Below the pieces are notes generated by a model, which worked only from the letters and a program-made list of their open reading frames with translations, did no database searches and was not told where the DNA came from. DNA of 64,000 nt from Rugamonas fusca (GTDB lineage Bacteria > Pseudomonadota > Gammaproteobacteria > Burkholderiales > Burkholderiaceae_D), in contig NZ_JACEZS010000008.1 of NCBI RefSeq assembly GCF_014042365.1, forward strand, positions 159,113-223,112, given 5' to 3'. Shown piece after piece: positions 54,104-63,869 of this stretch. Both the position numbers and the translations under genes were made by a program. Position 1 is the first letter of the stretch. Each line of letters starts with the position of its first letter.

Positions 54104-56296
54104 TTATCGCGTCGAGAGCCGCTCGGCGACAATCTTCGGCGTAATAAATACCAACAATTCCGTCTTGTCATTGGTGCGCCCCGTGGTGCGGAACAGGTAG
54201 CCCAGCACCGGCACGTCGCCCAGCAACGGCACCTTGCTCACTTCCTTGCGCTCCACTTGCTGGTAGATACCGCCCAGCACCACCGTGCCGCCGTTCTCCA
54301 CCATGACCTGGGTCTTGACGTGCTTGGTGTCGATGGCGAAGCCGGCCCGGGTCTCCTGGCCCACGCTGTCCTTGTTGACGTCCACGTCCACCACCACGTT
54401 GCCGTCGGGCGTGATCTGCGGCGTCACTTCCAGCCGCAGGTTGGCCTTGCGGAACACGATCGAGGTGGCGCCGCTGCTGGTGGCCACCTGGTAGGGCAAC
54501 TCGATGCCCTGCTCGATCAGGGCCACCGCCTTGTCGGCCGTGATCACGCGCGGGCTGGAAATGATCTTGCCCGTGCCATCGGCTTCCAGCGCCGACAGTT
54601 CCAGGTTCAGGAAGCGGTTGGCGGCCGACGAGAACAGGCTGACGGCCAGGTTGCCGGCCGAGACGCCGTTGATGTTGGCGGCCGGCAGGTTGATCATCTG
54701 GCTGTTGGTATAGCCATCGCCCTTGTCCGGGGTCTGGCCCGTCACCTGGCCCACGCCCGTGATGTTGCCGCCGATGGCCACGCGGGTGTTGCTGTTGCCG
54801 ATCTGGTAGCCCGAATCGCCGCCGCGCAGCGTGCGCAGGTCGGCGAAGCCGAGCTTGGCGCCCAGGTTGCGGGTGAAGGTGTCGCTGGCCTCGACGATGC
54901 GGGCCTCGATCAGCACCTGCTTGGTGGCGATGTCGGTCTTGGCGATCAGCTTGCGGATATCGTCGAGCTTGGAGGCGATGTCGGTCACGAACAGCTGGTT
55001 GGTGCGCGGTTCGATGATGGCGCTGCCGCGCTTGGACAGCATGCGGTTCTTGTCGCCGGCGCCACCGCCGTCCAGGCCGAACACGGTCTTGAACGCTTCG
55101 GCCTTCTGGTAGTTGAGCTGGAAGATCTCGGACTTGAGCGGCTCCAGGTCGGCGATCTGGGCCTTCTGCTCCAGTTCCAGCTTTTCCTTGGTCAGCAGCT
55201 CATCCTTGGGCGCGATCCACAGCACGCTGCCATTCTTGCGCATGTCCAGGCCCTTGGCCTGCAGCACCACGTCGAGCGCCTGGTCCCATGGCACTTCCTT
55301 CAGGCGCAAGGTCAGGTTGCCCGACACGCTGTCGCTGGTGATGATGTTCAGGCCCGAAATGTCGGCGATGGCCTGCAGCGCGGCCCGCACTTCCACGTTC
55401 TGGAAGTTGAACGACAGCTTCTCGCCACGGTAGCCCTGGGTGCCCTGGGTCAGCTTGTTGGGGTCTTCCTTGATCGGCTTGACGTCGATCACCAGCTGGG
55501 TCTCGCTCTGGTACACGGTCTGCTCCCACAGGCCGCGCGCCTCGATCGTCATGCGCGTGTTCTCGCCCTGGGGCACGGTGGTGATCAGGTGCACGGGGGT
55601 GCCGAAGTCGCCCACGTCGAGCCGGCGGCGCAGCGTTTCGGGCAAGCCCGTCTTGAGGAAGTCGACCACCACGCCGGTCGCCACCTGGCGCACGTCGACG
55701 GCCACCTGGCTGTTGGGCAGGTCGACCACGACCCGGCCTTCGCCGTTGGCGCCGCGGCGGAAATCGAGGTCGCGCAGCATTTGCCGGCCGGCGGGCGCGG
55801 CCGCCTTGGGCGCCACCGGCAGGCCGCTCGCGTCCACGGCCGTGGCCACGCCGCCGGAACCGTCGATGGTGAGGATGATGGCGTTGCCGTCGATGGCGGT
55901 GGCGTAGTTCAGGCTGCGCTTGAGGTTGAACACCAGGCGCGAGCGCTCGCCGGCCTGCACCACGTTCACGCTGTGCAAGTCACCGAGGTTCAGTTCCTGG
56001 GTGGTCTTGCCGGTGGCGTTGACGGTGGCGCCGAAGTCGAGCGCGATGCGGGGCGGGTTGGTGATGGCAAAACCGATCGGCAGCTTGTCGGGCGCGTTGC
56101 GCAGCGCGATCTTGACGATCACGTTGGCGCCCTGCTGGTTGGCGGTGACCGACTCGATGGCGTTGGCGGCGGCGGCCGTGGCGGCGGCGGCCGGCTGGGC
56201 CTGCACTGCACCGGGCCAGACTGCGCCGCAGGCCAGCGCCAGCATCAGGCCAGCCTGGCGCGCGCGGGCGGCCAAGGTGGGGAGGAATGGGCTCAT
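54104..56296 (-). CDS. pilQ: type IV pilus secretin
   Basis: PilQ forms the outer-membrane gate for the pilus. The 730-residue protein has a signal peptide, AMIN domains (about 45-320; GDLHSVNVVQAGERSRLV split), an STN/N-domain region and a C-terminal secretin domain (LLGDVPVLGYLFR, TELLVFITPKI). Its ATG overlaps the pilP stop by 4 nt. Confidence 0.96.
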   Translation of the reverse strand: MSPFLPTLAARARQAGLMLALACGAVWPGAVQAQPAAAATAAAANAIESVTANQQGANVIVKIALRNAPDKLPIGFAITNPPRIALDFGATVNATGKTTQELNLGDLHSVNVVQAGERSRLVFNLKRSLNYATAIDGNAIILTIDGSGGVATAVDASGLPVAPKAAAPAGRQMLRDLDFRRGANGEGRVVVDLPNSQVAVDVRQVATGVVVDFLKTGLPETLRRRLDVGDFGTPVHLITTVPQGENTRMTIEARGLWEQTVYQSETQLVIDVKPIKEDPNKLTQGTQGYRGEKLSFNFQNVEVRAALQAIADISGLNIITSDSVSGNLTLRLKEVPWDQALDVVLQAKGLDMRKNGSVLWIAPKDELLTKEKLELEQKAQIADLEPLKSEIFQLNYQKAEAFKTVFGLDGGGAGDKNRMLSKRGSAIIEPRTNQLFVTDIASKLDDIRKLIAKTDIATKQVLIEARIVEASDTFTRNLGAKLGFADLRTLRGGDSGYQIGNSNTRVAIGGNITGVGQVTGQTPDKGDGYTNSQMINLPAANINGVSAGNLAVSLFSSAANRFLNLELSALEADGTGKIISSPRVITADKAVALIEQGIELPYQVATSSGATSIVFRKANLRLEVTPQITPDGNVVVDVDVNKDSVGQETRAGFAIDTKHVKTQVMVENGGTVVLGGIYQQVERKEVSKVPLLGDVPVLGYLFRTTGRTNDKTELLVFITPKIVAERLSTR

Positions 56297-56847
56297 TTGG
56301 TGGTCTCCTTGCTTTCCTGCAGCTCCAACTTCGACATGCGTTCGACCCAGTCGCCGGTCGCATCCTGTACGATTTCCTTGATATTGACGGCGCCCTCGGT
56401 GACGCTGGTGATCAGGCCGAAGTTCTGGCCCACGTGCTGGCCGGGTTTGACCTGGTACACCGAGCGGTCGATCTGCAGCAAGGCGTAGATCACGCCGCCC
56501 TTTTGCAGCGTCCCCACCATTTTCACGGTGTCGAGCGGGAAGCTCTCGAGCAGCTCCTTGCGGCGCTCCATGTCGGGCCGCACGCCGCCGCCGCGGTTGG
56601 CGGCCTTGGCCAGCTCCACCAGCAGCTTGTTGGGATTGAACGGGTCGATGGCGTCGTTGGAGGCGTAGGCGAAGGGGATGAAAGTCTTCGGTGGCGTCAA
56701 GGGCGGCACGGCCACGCGCGCCTGCGCATCGACTTCCTTCATCCACTGCCGCACTTCCTGCTCGTCGCTGTTGCCGCAGCCGGCCAGCGCCACGGTGACG
56801 CCCAGCGCCGCCAGCACGGCGCGTGATCTGGAGAGATGAGTCATCAT
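56293..56847 (-). CDS. pilP: type IV pilus assembly lipoprotein PilP
   Basis: PilP links the inner-membrane PilMNO complex to PilQ. The 184-residue protein has lipobox LAGC and the typical DPFNPNKLL segment followed by a beta-sandwich domain with LLQIDRSVYQVKPGQHVG. It overlaps the pilO stop by 4 nt. Confidence 0.94.
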   Translation of the reverse strand: MMTHLSRSRAVLAALGVTVALAGCGNSDEQEVRQWMKEVDAQARVAVPPLTPPKTFIPFAYASNDAIDPFNPNKLLVELAKAANRGGGVRPDMERRKELLESFPLDTVKMVGTLQKGGVIYALLQIDRSVYQVKPGQHVGQNFGLITSVTEGAVNIKEIVQDATGDWVERMSKLELQESKETTK

Positions 56848-57503
56848 TTCTTCGCCGCCTTCTTCTTGTCGGCCATGGCCTTGCGCTGGGCCGCCACTTC
56901 CTCCGGATCGAGGTAGCGGAAGGTCTTGGCCACGGCGTCCAGCGTCAGGCCGCCATCCTTGCCGGCCGTGATGGCCATGTTGTTGAGCGTGACGATGCGC
57001 GGCAGGTTGGCCATATCGCCCGAGAAGGCGCCGATGTCGTGGTAGTTACCCGTGACCTTGATGTCGATCGGCAGCTCGGCGTAATAATCCTTGACCACCA
57101 CCTGGCCCGGCTTGAACAGCTCGAACTGCAGGCCGCGCCCGAGGCCGGCCTGGTTGATGTCCGACAGCAGGGCCGCCATCTCCGCCTTGCTCGGCAGCTG
57201 CTTTTGCAGCCGCTCCACATACTGGTCGACCTGCACTTTCTGCGCGCGCAAGGCGTCCAGGTTGACGGCCTGCCCGGCCTTGAAACGGTATTCGTCGCGC
57301 AGCTTGAGTTCCTGCTGGGCGCCCGCGTCCTGTTCCTCGAACTGGCTGTCCCAGTAGGCGAAATAGCCCAGCGCCACCACGCCCACCAGCACGCCCAGCG
57401 CGCACAAGAGGCGCGGCGCCAGCGGCCACTGGCCCGGATGCCGGTCGTTCAGGCCGCGAAACTGCGCCGCCAGCGACTCTCCCATTAATTTCAGATCGGC
57501 CAT
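56844..57503 (-). CDS. pilO: type IV pilus assembly protein PilO
   Basis: PilO pairs with PilN in the inner-membrane alignment complex. The 219-residue protein has one N-terminal transmembrane helix (LLCALGVLVGVVALGYFAYW), a coiled coil (VQKVQVDQYVERLQKQ-like) and a ferredoxin-like periplasmic domain. ATG 57503 with CAGGAA upstream is preferred over TTG 57521. Confidence 0.93.
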   Translation of the reverse strand: MADLKLMGESLAAQFRGLNDRHPGQWPLAPRLLCALGVLVGVVALGYFAYWDSQFEEQDAGAQQELKLRDEYRFKAGQAVNLDALRAQKVQVDQYVERLQKQLPSKAEMAALLSDINQAGLGRGLQFELFKPGQVVVKDYYAELPIDIKVTGNYHDIGAFSGDMANLPRIVTLNNMAITAGKDGGLTLDAVAKTFRYLDPEEVAAQRKAMADKKKAAKK

Positions 57504-57517
57504 GTCGGTTCCTGTGT

Positions 57518-58207
57518 TCAAGGCTTGGCCGGCGGCAGGCCGGTCGCCGGTGCGCTGGCCGCGGCGGCCGGATTCAGAGCGGGATGCAAGCCCGGCCTGG
57601 CGCCCGGCTTGGCCCCCGGCTTGGCACCCGCCTCAGGCTGGTCCTTGTCGCGCGGACGCTTGATGTTGACGGTGAGGTTGAATTCGACCACCTTCTTGGC
57701 CGTCTTGCCCTGGCCCAGGCCGGTCGAGCGCACTTCGATCAGGTCGGGACGCTCCAGCCACGGCGAAGCGCCGGCCAGGTTGCGCAGCAGTTCGGACACC
57801 CGCTCCTGCGATTGCGCATACCCGTTGACGGACACTTTCTGGCCATCTTGCTTGAAGGCCTTCAGGTAGACCCCGGCCGGGGTCTGCTTGACCAGTTCGT
57901 CCATCAGGTAGACCGGCTGGTTGCGGTCGCCCTGCAAGTCCTCCACGGCTTGCTGGCGCGCCTTGAGCGCCTCGATCTCCTGCTTGAGGGTGGCGATCTC
58001 GGCGATCTTCTTGTCGAGCGAGACGATGGCCGCCTTGATCACCTGGTTGCGTTCGTTCTGGATCGAGATGCGGCGCGCGTTGTAGGCGCCCACCAGCAGC
58101 ACGATGGCGGCGCCGGCGATGGCGCCCAGGCCCAGCAAGGCGAAGAAGGCCGCTTTTTTCTGTTTGCGCTTTTCCTCGCGGTGAGGCAGCAGGTTAATCC
58201 GTATCAT
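57518..58207 (-). CDS. pilN: type IV pilus assembly protein PilN
   Basis: PilN begins with the conserved cytoplasmic INLLPHRE motif that docks into PilM. It continues with one transmembrane helix (about 22-43) and a periplasmic coiled coil and domain. It has 229 residues with a Pro/Ala-rich C-terminal extension. Its ATG shares a base with the pilM stop. Confidence 0.95.
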   Translation of the reverse strand: MIRINLLPHREEKRKQKKAAFFALLGLGAIAGAAIVLLVGAYNARRISIQNERNQVIKAAIVSLDKKIAEIATLKQEIEALKARQQAVEDLQGDRNQPVYLMDELVKQTPAGVYLKAFKQDGQKVSVNGYAQSQERVSELLRNLAGASPWLERPDLIEVRSTGLGQGKTAKKVVEFNLTVNIKRPRDKDQPEAGAKPGAKPGARPGLHPALNPAAAASAPATGLPPAKP

Positions 58208-59283
58208 CAGCCAAACCTCCGCAAGGCCAGGCCGCAGGCGACCAGGTAGGCAGGCGCGTCAGTGCGCAGCTGCGATTCACGCACGGATGGCGCCAGCGTC
58301 ATGCCCTTGAACGGCGACACGACGGCGCTGGAAATCTTGGTGCGGCTGGCCACCAGGTCCAGCAAGCCGGGGATCAGGGCGCAGCCGCCGGCCAGGTACA
58401 ACTGGTCGACCTTGGTGTAGGGCGTGGACGTGAAGAAGAACTGGATGGCGCGCGTCACTTCCAGCGCGGCGCTTTCCAGGAACGGGGTCAGCAGTTCATC
58501 GCGGTAGTTGTCGGGCAAGTCGCCGGACTTCTTGCGCGCCTCGGCCTCGTCCCACGCCATGCCGTAGGCGCGCACGATGTCCTGGGTCAGGGTGTTGCCA
58601 CCGAAGGCCTGTTCGCGCTCGTAGATGGTGGCGCCGTCGAGCAGCACGGAGATGTGGGTGGCCTGGGCGCCGATCTGGAACAGCGCCACCACCTGGCCGG
58701 CGCCGGCGTCGGGCTGCAAGGCCATCACCCGGTCCAGCGCCGCGCGCGCCGCGTACGATTCGATGTCCATCACCAGCGCCTTCAGGCCGGAGGCCTCGGC
58801 GATGGCCACCCGGTCCTCCACCTTCTCGCGGCGCGAGGCGGCCAGCATGACTTCGATGTCTTCGGGCGAGCCGGCGGCCGGGCCGATCACGTCGAAGTCC
58901 AGGCTCACTTCATCGAGCGCGAACGGGATGTACTGGCTCGCCTCCGATTCCACCTGCACTTCGAGCTGGTCTTCCGACAGGCCGGCCGGCAGGATGATTT
59001 TCTTGGTGATCACGGACGCCGGCGGCATGCCCAGCGCCACATGCCTGGCGCGCGAGCCGCTCTTTTTCCACACGCGGCGCACGGCGTCGACCACCTGGTC
59101 CATGTTCTCGATATTGCCGTCCACCACGGCGCCGCGCGGCAGCGGCTCGGCCGCGTAGCGTTCCAGCCGGATGCCATCCTTGCCGGCCGGCGCCAGTTCC
59201 ACCAGGCGCACGCTGGCCGTGCTGATATCGATGCCGACCAGCGGTGGATTGCTCTGGCCCAGCAGATTTTGCAGATCGATCAT
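58207..59283 (-). CDS. pilM: type IV pilus actin-like protein PilM
   Basis: PilM is a cytoplasmic actin-like ATPase that binds PilN. The 358-residue protein has GIDISTASVRLVEL phosphate-1 motif and the GGCALIPGL adenosine motif. It is the first gene of a minus-strand run that continues to the small coiled-coil gene near 48.6 kb, with overlapping or close genes throughout. Confidence 0.95.
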   Translation of the reverse strand: MIDLQNLLGQSNPPLVGIDISTASVRLVELAPAGKDGIRLERYAAEPLPRGAVVDGNIENMDQVVDAVRRVWKKSGSRARHVALGMPPASVITKKIILPAGLSEDQLEVQVESEASQYIPFALDEVSLDFDVIGPAAGSPEDIEVMLAASRREKVEDRVAIAEASGLKALVMDIESYAARAALDRVMALQPDAGAGQVVALFQIGAQATHISVLLDGATIYEREQAFGGNTLTQDIVRAYGMAWDEAEARKKSGDLPDNYRDELLTPFLESAALEVTRAIQFFFTSTPYTKVDQLYLAGGCALIPGLLDLVASRTKISSAVVSPFKGMTLAPSVRESQLRTDAPAYLVACGLALRRFG

Positions 59284-59420
59284 CGCCGCCCCCCGCGGTC
59301 ATGGATGGCTGCATGGCGACGGCCACCGCCGCCGCCGCTGCGCTGCCTGACGTGCACTGGAACTGTTTGCATAGGGAACTCGTTGTAAAACCAGCGTTTA
59401 GACTGCGAACATAAGTTGGT

Positions 59421-59449
59421 ACATTAAATGCTGGCAATATATGTGTAAA
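59421..59449 (-). promoter_or_regulatory. sigma-70-type promoter for the pilMNOPQ operon
   Basis: On the minus strand, TTTACA (59449-59444), a 17-bp spacer and TAATGT (59426-59421) face pilM. The leader would be about 130 nt. Confidence 0.5.
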
Positions 59450-59474
59450 GGTATTTCTATTGCGCACAATTGGA

Positions 59475-59500
59475 CGAGTGTGCCCCTTGCGCCACACTCG
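59475..59500. promoter_or_regulatory. inverted repeat in the pilM/mrcA control region
   Basis: CGAGTGTG and CACACTCG are perfect 8-bp arms separated by 10 bp. It lies 26 bp upstream of the pilM -35 box and is a candidate operator for a dimeric regulator. Confidence 0.4.
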
Positions 59501-59601
59501 CGCGCCGCTCTGTGGCACCCTGAATAACTAAGTTGTTTTGTTGTTCACGTGGAAATTTCCCGTGCCGCGCCAGCATCGCGCCGCCGCCTCCGCCGCTCGC
59601 T

Positions 59602-59607
59602 TATAAT
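59602..59607 (+). promoter_or_regulatory. TATAAT -10 box for mrcA
   Basis: A consensus TATAAT lies 34 bp before the mrcA ATG. No good -35 hexamer is found at the correct spacing, so activation or an extended -10 may be involved. Confidence 0.4.
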
Positions 59608-59640
59608 GGCCCGCACTTGACACCGAAAGCGATCGCACGC

Positions 59641-61986
59641 ATGACTTCCACCCCTACGACGCCCCCCGCCACCACCCCGCCCGCCGGCAAAGGCGGCCAA
59701 CCCCGACGTTTCCTGCTGATGGCCGGCCTCACCATGGTGGGCCTGGGGGTGGGCGCCGTGCTGCTGGTGGTGCTGGGCCTGGCGCTGGCCTACCCCAACC
59801 TGCCCGAACTGGACACGCTGACCGACTACCGGCCCAAGATGCCGCTGCGCATCTTTTCCGCCGACAATGTGCTGATCGGCGAATTCGGCGAGGAGCGCCG
59901 CAACCTGGTGCGCTTCAAGGACATCCCCGACGTGATGAAGAAGGCCGTGCTGGCCATCGAGGATGACCGCTTCTACGAGCACGGCGGCATCGACTACATG
60001 GGCATCGTGCGCGCGGCCGTGCACAACCTGACGGGCGGGGCGCGCCAGGGCGCCTCCACCATCACCCAGCAGGTGGCGCGCAACTTCTTCCTGTCGAGCG
60101 AGCAGACCCTCAAGCGCAAGGCCTACGAGGCGCTCTTGGCCTGGAAGATCGAACAGAACCTCAGCAAGGACCAGATCCTCGAGGTGTACATGAACCAGAT
60201 CTACCTGGGCCAGCGCGCGTACGGCTTCTCGTCGGCGGCCCAGATTTATTTCGGCAAGAACCTCAAGGATATCTCCGTGGCCGAAGCGGCCATGCTGGCC
60301 GGCCTGCCCAAGGCGCCGTCGGCCTACAACCCCGTCGTCAATCCCAAGCGGGCGCGGGCACGCCAGCAGTACATCCTGCAGCGCATGCACGAGCTCGGTT
60401 ACATCACGAACCAGCAGTTCGAGCAAGCCAAGGCCGAGCAGCTCAAGGTCAAGACCGACAGCAGCGAGTTCGGCGTGCACGCCGAGTACGTGGCCGAGAT
60501 GGCGCGCCAGCTGGTCTATGAACAGTTCAAGGAAGACACCTACACGCGCGGCCTGAACGTATTTACCACCATCACCAAGGCCGACCAGGACGCGGCCTAC
60601 CTGGCCCTGCGCCGCGGCGTGATGGATTACGAGAAGCGCCACGCCTACCGTGGTCCGGAAGCCTACATCGACATCCCCAACAACAAGGAGGAGGCCGACG
60701 ACGCCATCGAGACGGAACTGGCCGACCACCCCGACAGCGACGACATCGTGGCCGCCATGGTGCTGCAAGCGTCGCCGCAGAAGATCACGGCTGTCACCGC
60801 CTCGGGCGAGGAAATCTCGATCACGGGCGCGGGCCTGGAAATGGGCCGTTCGTGGCTGTCGGACAAGGCCGCGCCCAACAAGCGCATCCGCCGCGGCGCC
60901 GTGATCCGCGTGATGCAGGAAGGCAAGGACTGGCAAGTGACGCAGATGCCGGAAATCGAATCGGCCTTCATCTCGGCCAGCACCCAGGACGGCGCCATCA
61001 AGTCCATGGTGGGCGGCTTCGATTACAACCGCAACAAGTTCAACCACGTGACCCAGGCCTGGCGCCAGCCCGGTTCCTCGTTCAAGCCGTTCATTTATTC
61101 AGCGTCGCTCGAGCGTGGCCTGTCGCCGGCCACCATCATCAACGACGCGCCGATCTCGTTCGACGCGGGCCAGACGGGCGGCCAGGCGTGGGAACCGAAG
61201 AACTACGACAACAAGTACGAGGGGCCGATGACCATGCGCCGCGGCCTGACCAAGTCCAAGAACATGATCTCGATCCGCATCCTGCACAAGATCGGCGCCA
61301 AGTACGGCCAGGAATACAGCACCCGCTTCGGCTTCGACGCCGACAAGAACCCGCCCTACCTGACGCTGGCCTTGGGCGCGGGCAACGTGACGCCGCTGCA
61401 GATGGCCGGCGCCTACGCCGTGTTCGCCAACGGCGGCTACAAGGTCAGCCCTTACCTGATCGCCAAGGTGACGGACGCGGACGGCAAGGTGCTGTCGCAG
61501 GCCGCGCCCGACCTGGCTGGCGACGAGAAGAACCGCGTGATCGATGAGCGCAACGCCTTCCTGATGGATTCCATGCTCAAGGACGTGGTGCGCTACGGCA
61601 CGGCCACCAAGGCGCTGGTGCTCAAGCGCCCCGACATCGCGGGCAAGACCGGCACCACCAACGATTCCATCGACGCCTGGTTCGCCGGCTACCAGCCCAA
61701 GCTGGTGGGCATCGCCTGGATCGGCTACGACCAGCCCAAGAACCTGGGTAACAAGGAAACGGGGGGCGGCCTGGCGCTGCCGATCTGGATCGGCTACATG
61801 CAGAAGGCCTTGAAGAGCATCCCGATCGAGGAACGGGCCGTGCCGGACGGCATGATGCTGGTGGGCGACGAGTACTATTACGCGGAAAATCCGCCCGGCA
61901 CCGGCGTGCACAACCTGGACGGTCCGGGCCACGGCACGCCGGCCGAGGAAAAAGCCAGGGACACCGTCAAGAACGAGCTGTTCTGA
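59641..61986 (+). CDS. mrcA: penicillin-binding protein 1A (class A PBP)
   Basis: PBP1A polymerises and cross-links peptidoglycan. The 781-residue protein has a cytoplasmic Pro/Thr-rich tail, one transmembrane helix (about 25-50) and a glycosyltransferase (GT51) domain with Glu107 in EDDRFYEHGG. An OB-like insert precedes the transpeptidase, which has S479 in SSFK, SKN and KTGT (K669). ATG 59641 is preferred to an upstream open frame. The divergent pilM is the typical neighbour. Confidence 0.96.
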   Translation: MTSTPTTPPATTPPAGKGGQPRRFLLMAGLTMVGLGVGAVLLVVLGLALAYPNLPELDTLTDYRPKMPLRIFSADNVLIGEFGEERRNLVRFKDIPDVMKKAVLAIEDDRFYEHGGIDYMGIVRAAVHNLTGGARQGASTITQQVARNFFLSSEQTLKRKAYEALLAWKIEQNLSKDQILEVYMNQIYLGQRAYGFSSAAQIYFGKNLKDISVAEAAMLAGLPKAPSAYNPVVNPKRARARQQYILQRMHELGYITNQQFEQAKAEQLKVKTDSSEFGVHAEYVAEMARQLVYEQFKEDTYTRGLNVFTTITKADQDAAYLALRRGVMDYEKRHAYRGPEAYIDIPNNKEEADDAIETELADHPDSDDIVAAMVLQASPQKITAVTASGEEISITGAGLEMGRSWLSDKAAPNKRIRRGAVIRVMQEGKDWQVTQMPEIESAFISASTQDGAIKSMVGGFDYNRNKFNHVTQAWRQPGSSFKPFIYSASLERGLSPATIINDAPISFDAGQTGGQAWEPKNYDNKYEGPMTMRRGLTKSKNMISIRILHKIGAKYGQEYSTRFGFDADKNPPYLTLALGAGNVTPLQMAGAYAVFANGGYKVSPYLIAKVTDADGKVLSQAAPDLAGDEKNRVIDERNAFLMDSMLKDVVRYGTATKALVLKRPDIAGKTGTTNDSIDAWFAGYQPKLVGIAWIGYDQPKNLGNKETGGGLALPIWIGYMQKALKSIPIEERAVPDGMMLVGDEYYYAENPPGTGVHNLDGPGHGTPAEEKARDTVKNELF

Positions 61987-62011
61987 CGGACGCCCCGGCG
62001 CGGGGGCCAGA

Positions 62012-62353
62012 TCAGTCCGCGTCCGGCGAGATCACGACGGGCGAGCCGGACTGGGCGGTCACCAGTTCCGACAGCGATGCGTACAGTTCCGAGTCATCGC
62101 GCGTGTTGCGCCACTGGCCGTCGCGCTGCCGGTAGTGGAAACCGCCGGCGCGGGCGGCCACCCACAGTTCCTGCATGGCGGCCTGGCTGTTGACGATGAT
62201 CTTGGAACCGTTGTTGATGAACTCGATTTCAAGCACATTGCCGCTGCGGCTGCACTCGACATCGAGCATGTCCTCATCGTTCAAGCGGTCCAGCGCCGCC
62301 TCGATCGCATTCAGCGCGCTTTCCGCCTGCGCCAGGAATTCCGATTCGCCCAT
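62012..62353 (-). CDS. cyaY: iron-sulfur cluster assembly protein CyaY (frataxin)
   Basis: CyaY binds iron and tunes IscS activity during Fe-S assembly. The 113-residue protein has the acidic first helix (SEFLAQAESALNAIEAALDRLNDEDM) split by the frataxin fold, and the conserved IIVNSQAAMQELWVAAR strand-helix. The gene diverges from lptM, as in many betaproteobacteria. Confidence 0.92.
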   Translation of the reverse strand: MGESEFLAQAESALNAIEAALDRLNDEDMLDVECSRSGNVLEIEFINNGSKIIVNSQAAMQELWVAARAGGFHYRQRDGQWRNTRDDSELYASLSELVTAQSGSPVVISPDAD

Positions 62354-62382
62354 GCTACACTCCCATCTTCTCTAGTCAAACC

Positions 62383-62577
62383 ATGATTTTAATCGTGAAG
62401 TCCTCCGTCGCGCGCATTCCCCGTGTTTTCGGCACCATCCTGTGCCTGTCCGCCTTGCTGAGCGCCTGCGGCCAACCCGGCCCGCTGTACCTGCCCAAGG
62501 CACCCGCCAAGCCCGCCACGAGCAACGGCCAGGCCCCCGCCGCACCGGCCCCCACCACCCCTGCTATCGACCATTAA
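62383..62577 (+). CDS. lptM: LPS translocon maturation chaperone LptM
   Basis: LptM (YifL) is a tiny lipoprotein that helps mature LptD disulfides. The 64-residue product has lipobox LLSAC followed by the hallmark CGQPGPLYLP, then a Pro/Ala-rich tail. It ends 3 bp before lysA, so they are cotranscribed. Confidence 0.92.
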   Translation: MILIVKSSVARIPRVFGTILCLSALLSACGQPGPLYLPKAPAKPATSNGQAPAAPAPTTPAIDH

Positions 62578-62580
62578 TCC

Positions 62581-63858
62581 ATGTCGCAATTTGCTTACCA
62601 TAACGGCGTGCTGCACGCCGAAGGCGTTCCCCTGAGCGCCATCGCCGAACAGTTCGGCACCCCGACCTATATCTATTCCAAGGCCGCCCTGCTGGGCAAC
62701 TTCGCCGCCTATGCCGACGCCTGCCGTGGCCGCGACGCGCTGGTGTGCTACGCCATGAAAGCCAATTCCAACCTGGCCATCCTGGACTTGCTGGCGCGCC
62801 AGGGCGCCGGTTTCGACATCGTGTCCGGTGGCGAACTGCTGCGCGTGATCGCGGCCGGCGGCGACCCGCGCAAGGTGATCTTCTCGGGCGTGGGCAAGAC
62901 CGTGGACGAAATGCGTTTGGCGCTCGAGCACGACATCCTGTGCTTCAACGTCGAATCGATCCCCGAGCTGCACCGCCTGAACGACGTGGCCGGCAGCATG
63001 GGCAAGCGGGCCCGCATCTCGCTGCGCGTGAACCCCAACGTCGATCCCAAGACCCACCCCTACATCGCCACCGGCCTGAAGGCCAACAAGTTCGGCGTGG
63101 CCTTCGACGACGCGCTGGCCACCTACCGCACGGCGGCCCAGTTGCCGCACCTGGAAGTGACGGGCATCGATTGCCACATCGGCTCGCAGCTGCTGGACGA
63201 CGCGCCGCTGCTGGAAGCGCTGGACCGCCTGATCGAGCTGATCGACACGCTGGGCAAGGAAGGCATCGTGCTGCACCACCTCGACATCGGCGGCGGCATC
63301 GGCATCAACTACGGCGAGGCCGGCGAAGCATCGCCGGTGGCCGTGGCCGACTACCTGGGCCGCGTGTTCGCGAAAGTGGATGCGTGGCGCGCCGCGCGCC
63401 ACCACGGCGCGCCGATCAAGGTCATCTTCGAGCCGGGCCGCTCCATCGTGGGCAACACGGGCGTGCTGCTCACGCGCGTGGAATTCCTCAAGCACGGCGA
63501 GGAAAAGAATTTCTGCGTGGTGGATGCGGCCATGAACGACATGATGCGCCCGGCCCTGTACGAGGCGTGGATGGACATGCAGCCGGTGGCCCCCGGCCAG
63601 GCGCCGGCCCAGACCTATGACGTGGTGGGCCCGATCTGCGAATCGGGCGACTGGCTGGCGCGCGACCGCAAGCTGGCCGTGCAGCCGGGCGACCTGCTGG
63701 CCATGATGCAGGCCGGTGCCTACGGCCTGACGATGGCGTCCAACTACAACACCCGCGGCCGCGCGGCCGAAGTGATCGTGGACGGCGACGTGTGCCACCT
63801 GGTGCGCCGCCGCGAAACCCCGGCCGAGCTGTACGCACTGGAATCGGTCATCAAGTAA
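62581..63858 (+). CDS. lysA: diaminopimelate decarboxylase
   Basis: LysA makes L-lysine from meso-diaminopimelate with PLP. The 425-residue alanine-racemase-fold enzyme has PLP lysine K60 in CYAMKANSN, the HIGSQL and GGGIGI phosphate loop, EPGRSIVGN and the CESGDWLA cysteine motif. It lies in the cyaY-lptM-lysA cluster. Confidence 0.97.
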   Translation: MSQFAYHNGVLHAEGVPLSAIAEQFGTPTYIYSKAALLGNFAAYADACRGRDALVCYAMKANSNLAILDLLARQGAGFDIVSGGELLRVIAAGGDPRKVIFSGVGKTVDEMRLALEHDILCFNVESIPELHRLNDVAGSMGKRARISLRVNPNVDPKTHPYIATGLKANKFGVAFDDALATYRTAAQLPHLEVTGIDCHIGSQLLDDAPLLEALDRLIELIDTLGKEGIVLHHLDIGGGIGINYGEAGEASPVAVADYLGRVFAKVDAWRAARHHGAPIKVIFEPGRSIVGNTGVLLTRVEFLKHGEEKNFCVVDAAMNDMMRPALYEAWMDMQPVAPGQAPAQTYDVVGPICESGDWLARDRKLAVQPGDLLAMMQAGAYGLTMASNYNTRGRAAEVIVDGDVCHLVRRRETPAELYALESVIK

Positions 63859-63869
63859 GCAAGAAAGAA

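Larger units (their letters stand above)
59284..59640. other. 357-bp divergent region, pilM to mrcA
   Basis: It contains a sigma-70-type promoter for pilM (59421-59449), a perfect inverted repeat (59475-59500) and a TATAAT box for mrcA (59602-59607). The region is AT-rich between 59380 and 59470. No gene is seen in it. Confidence 0.6.
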
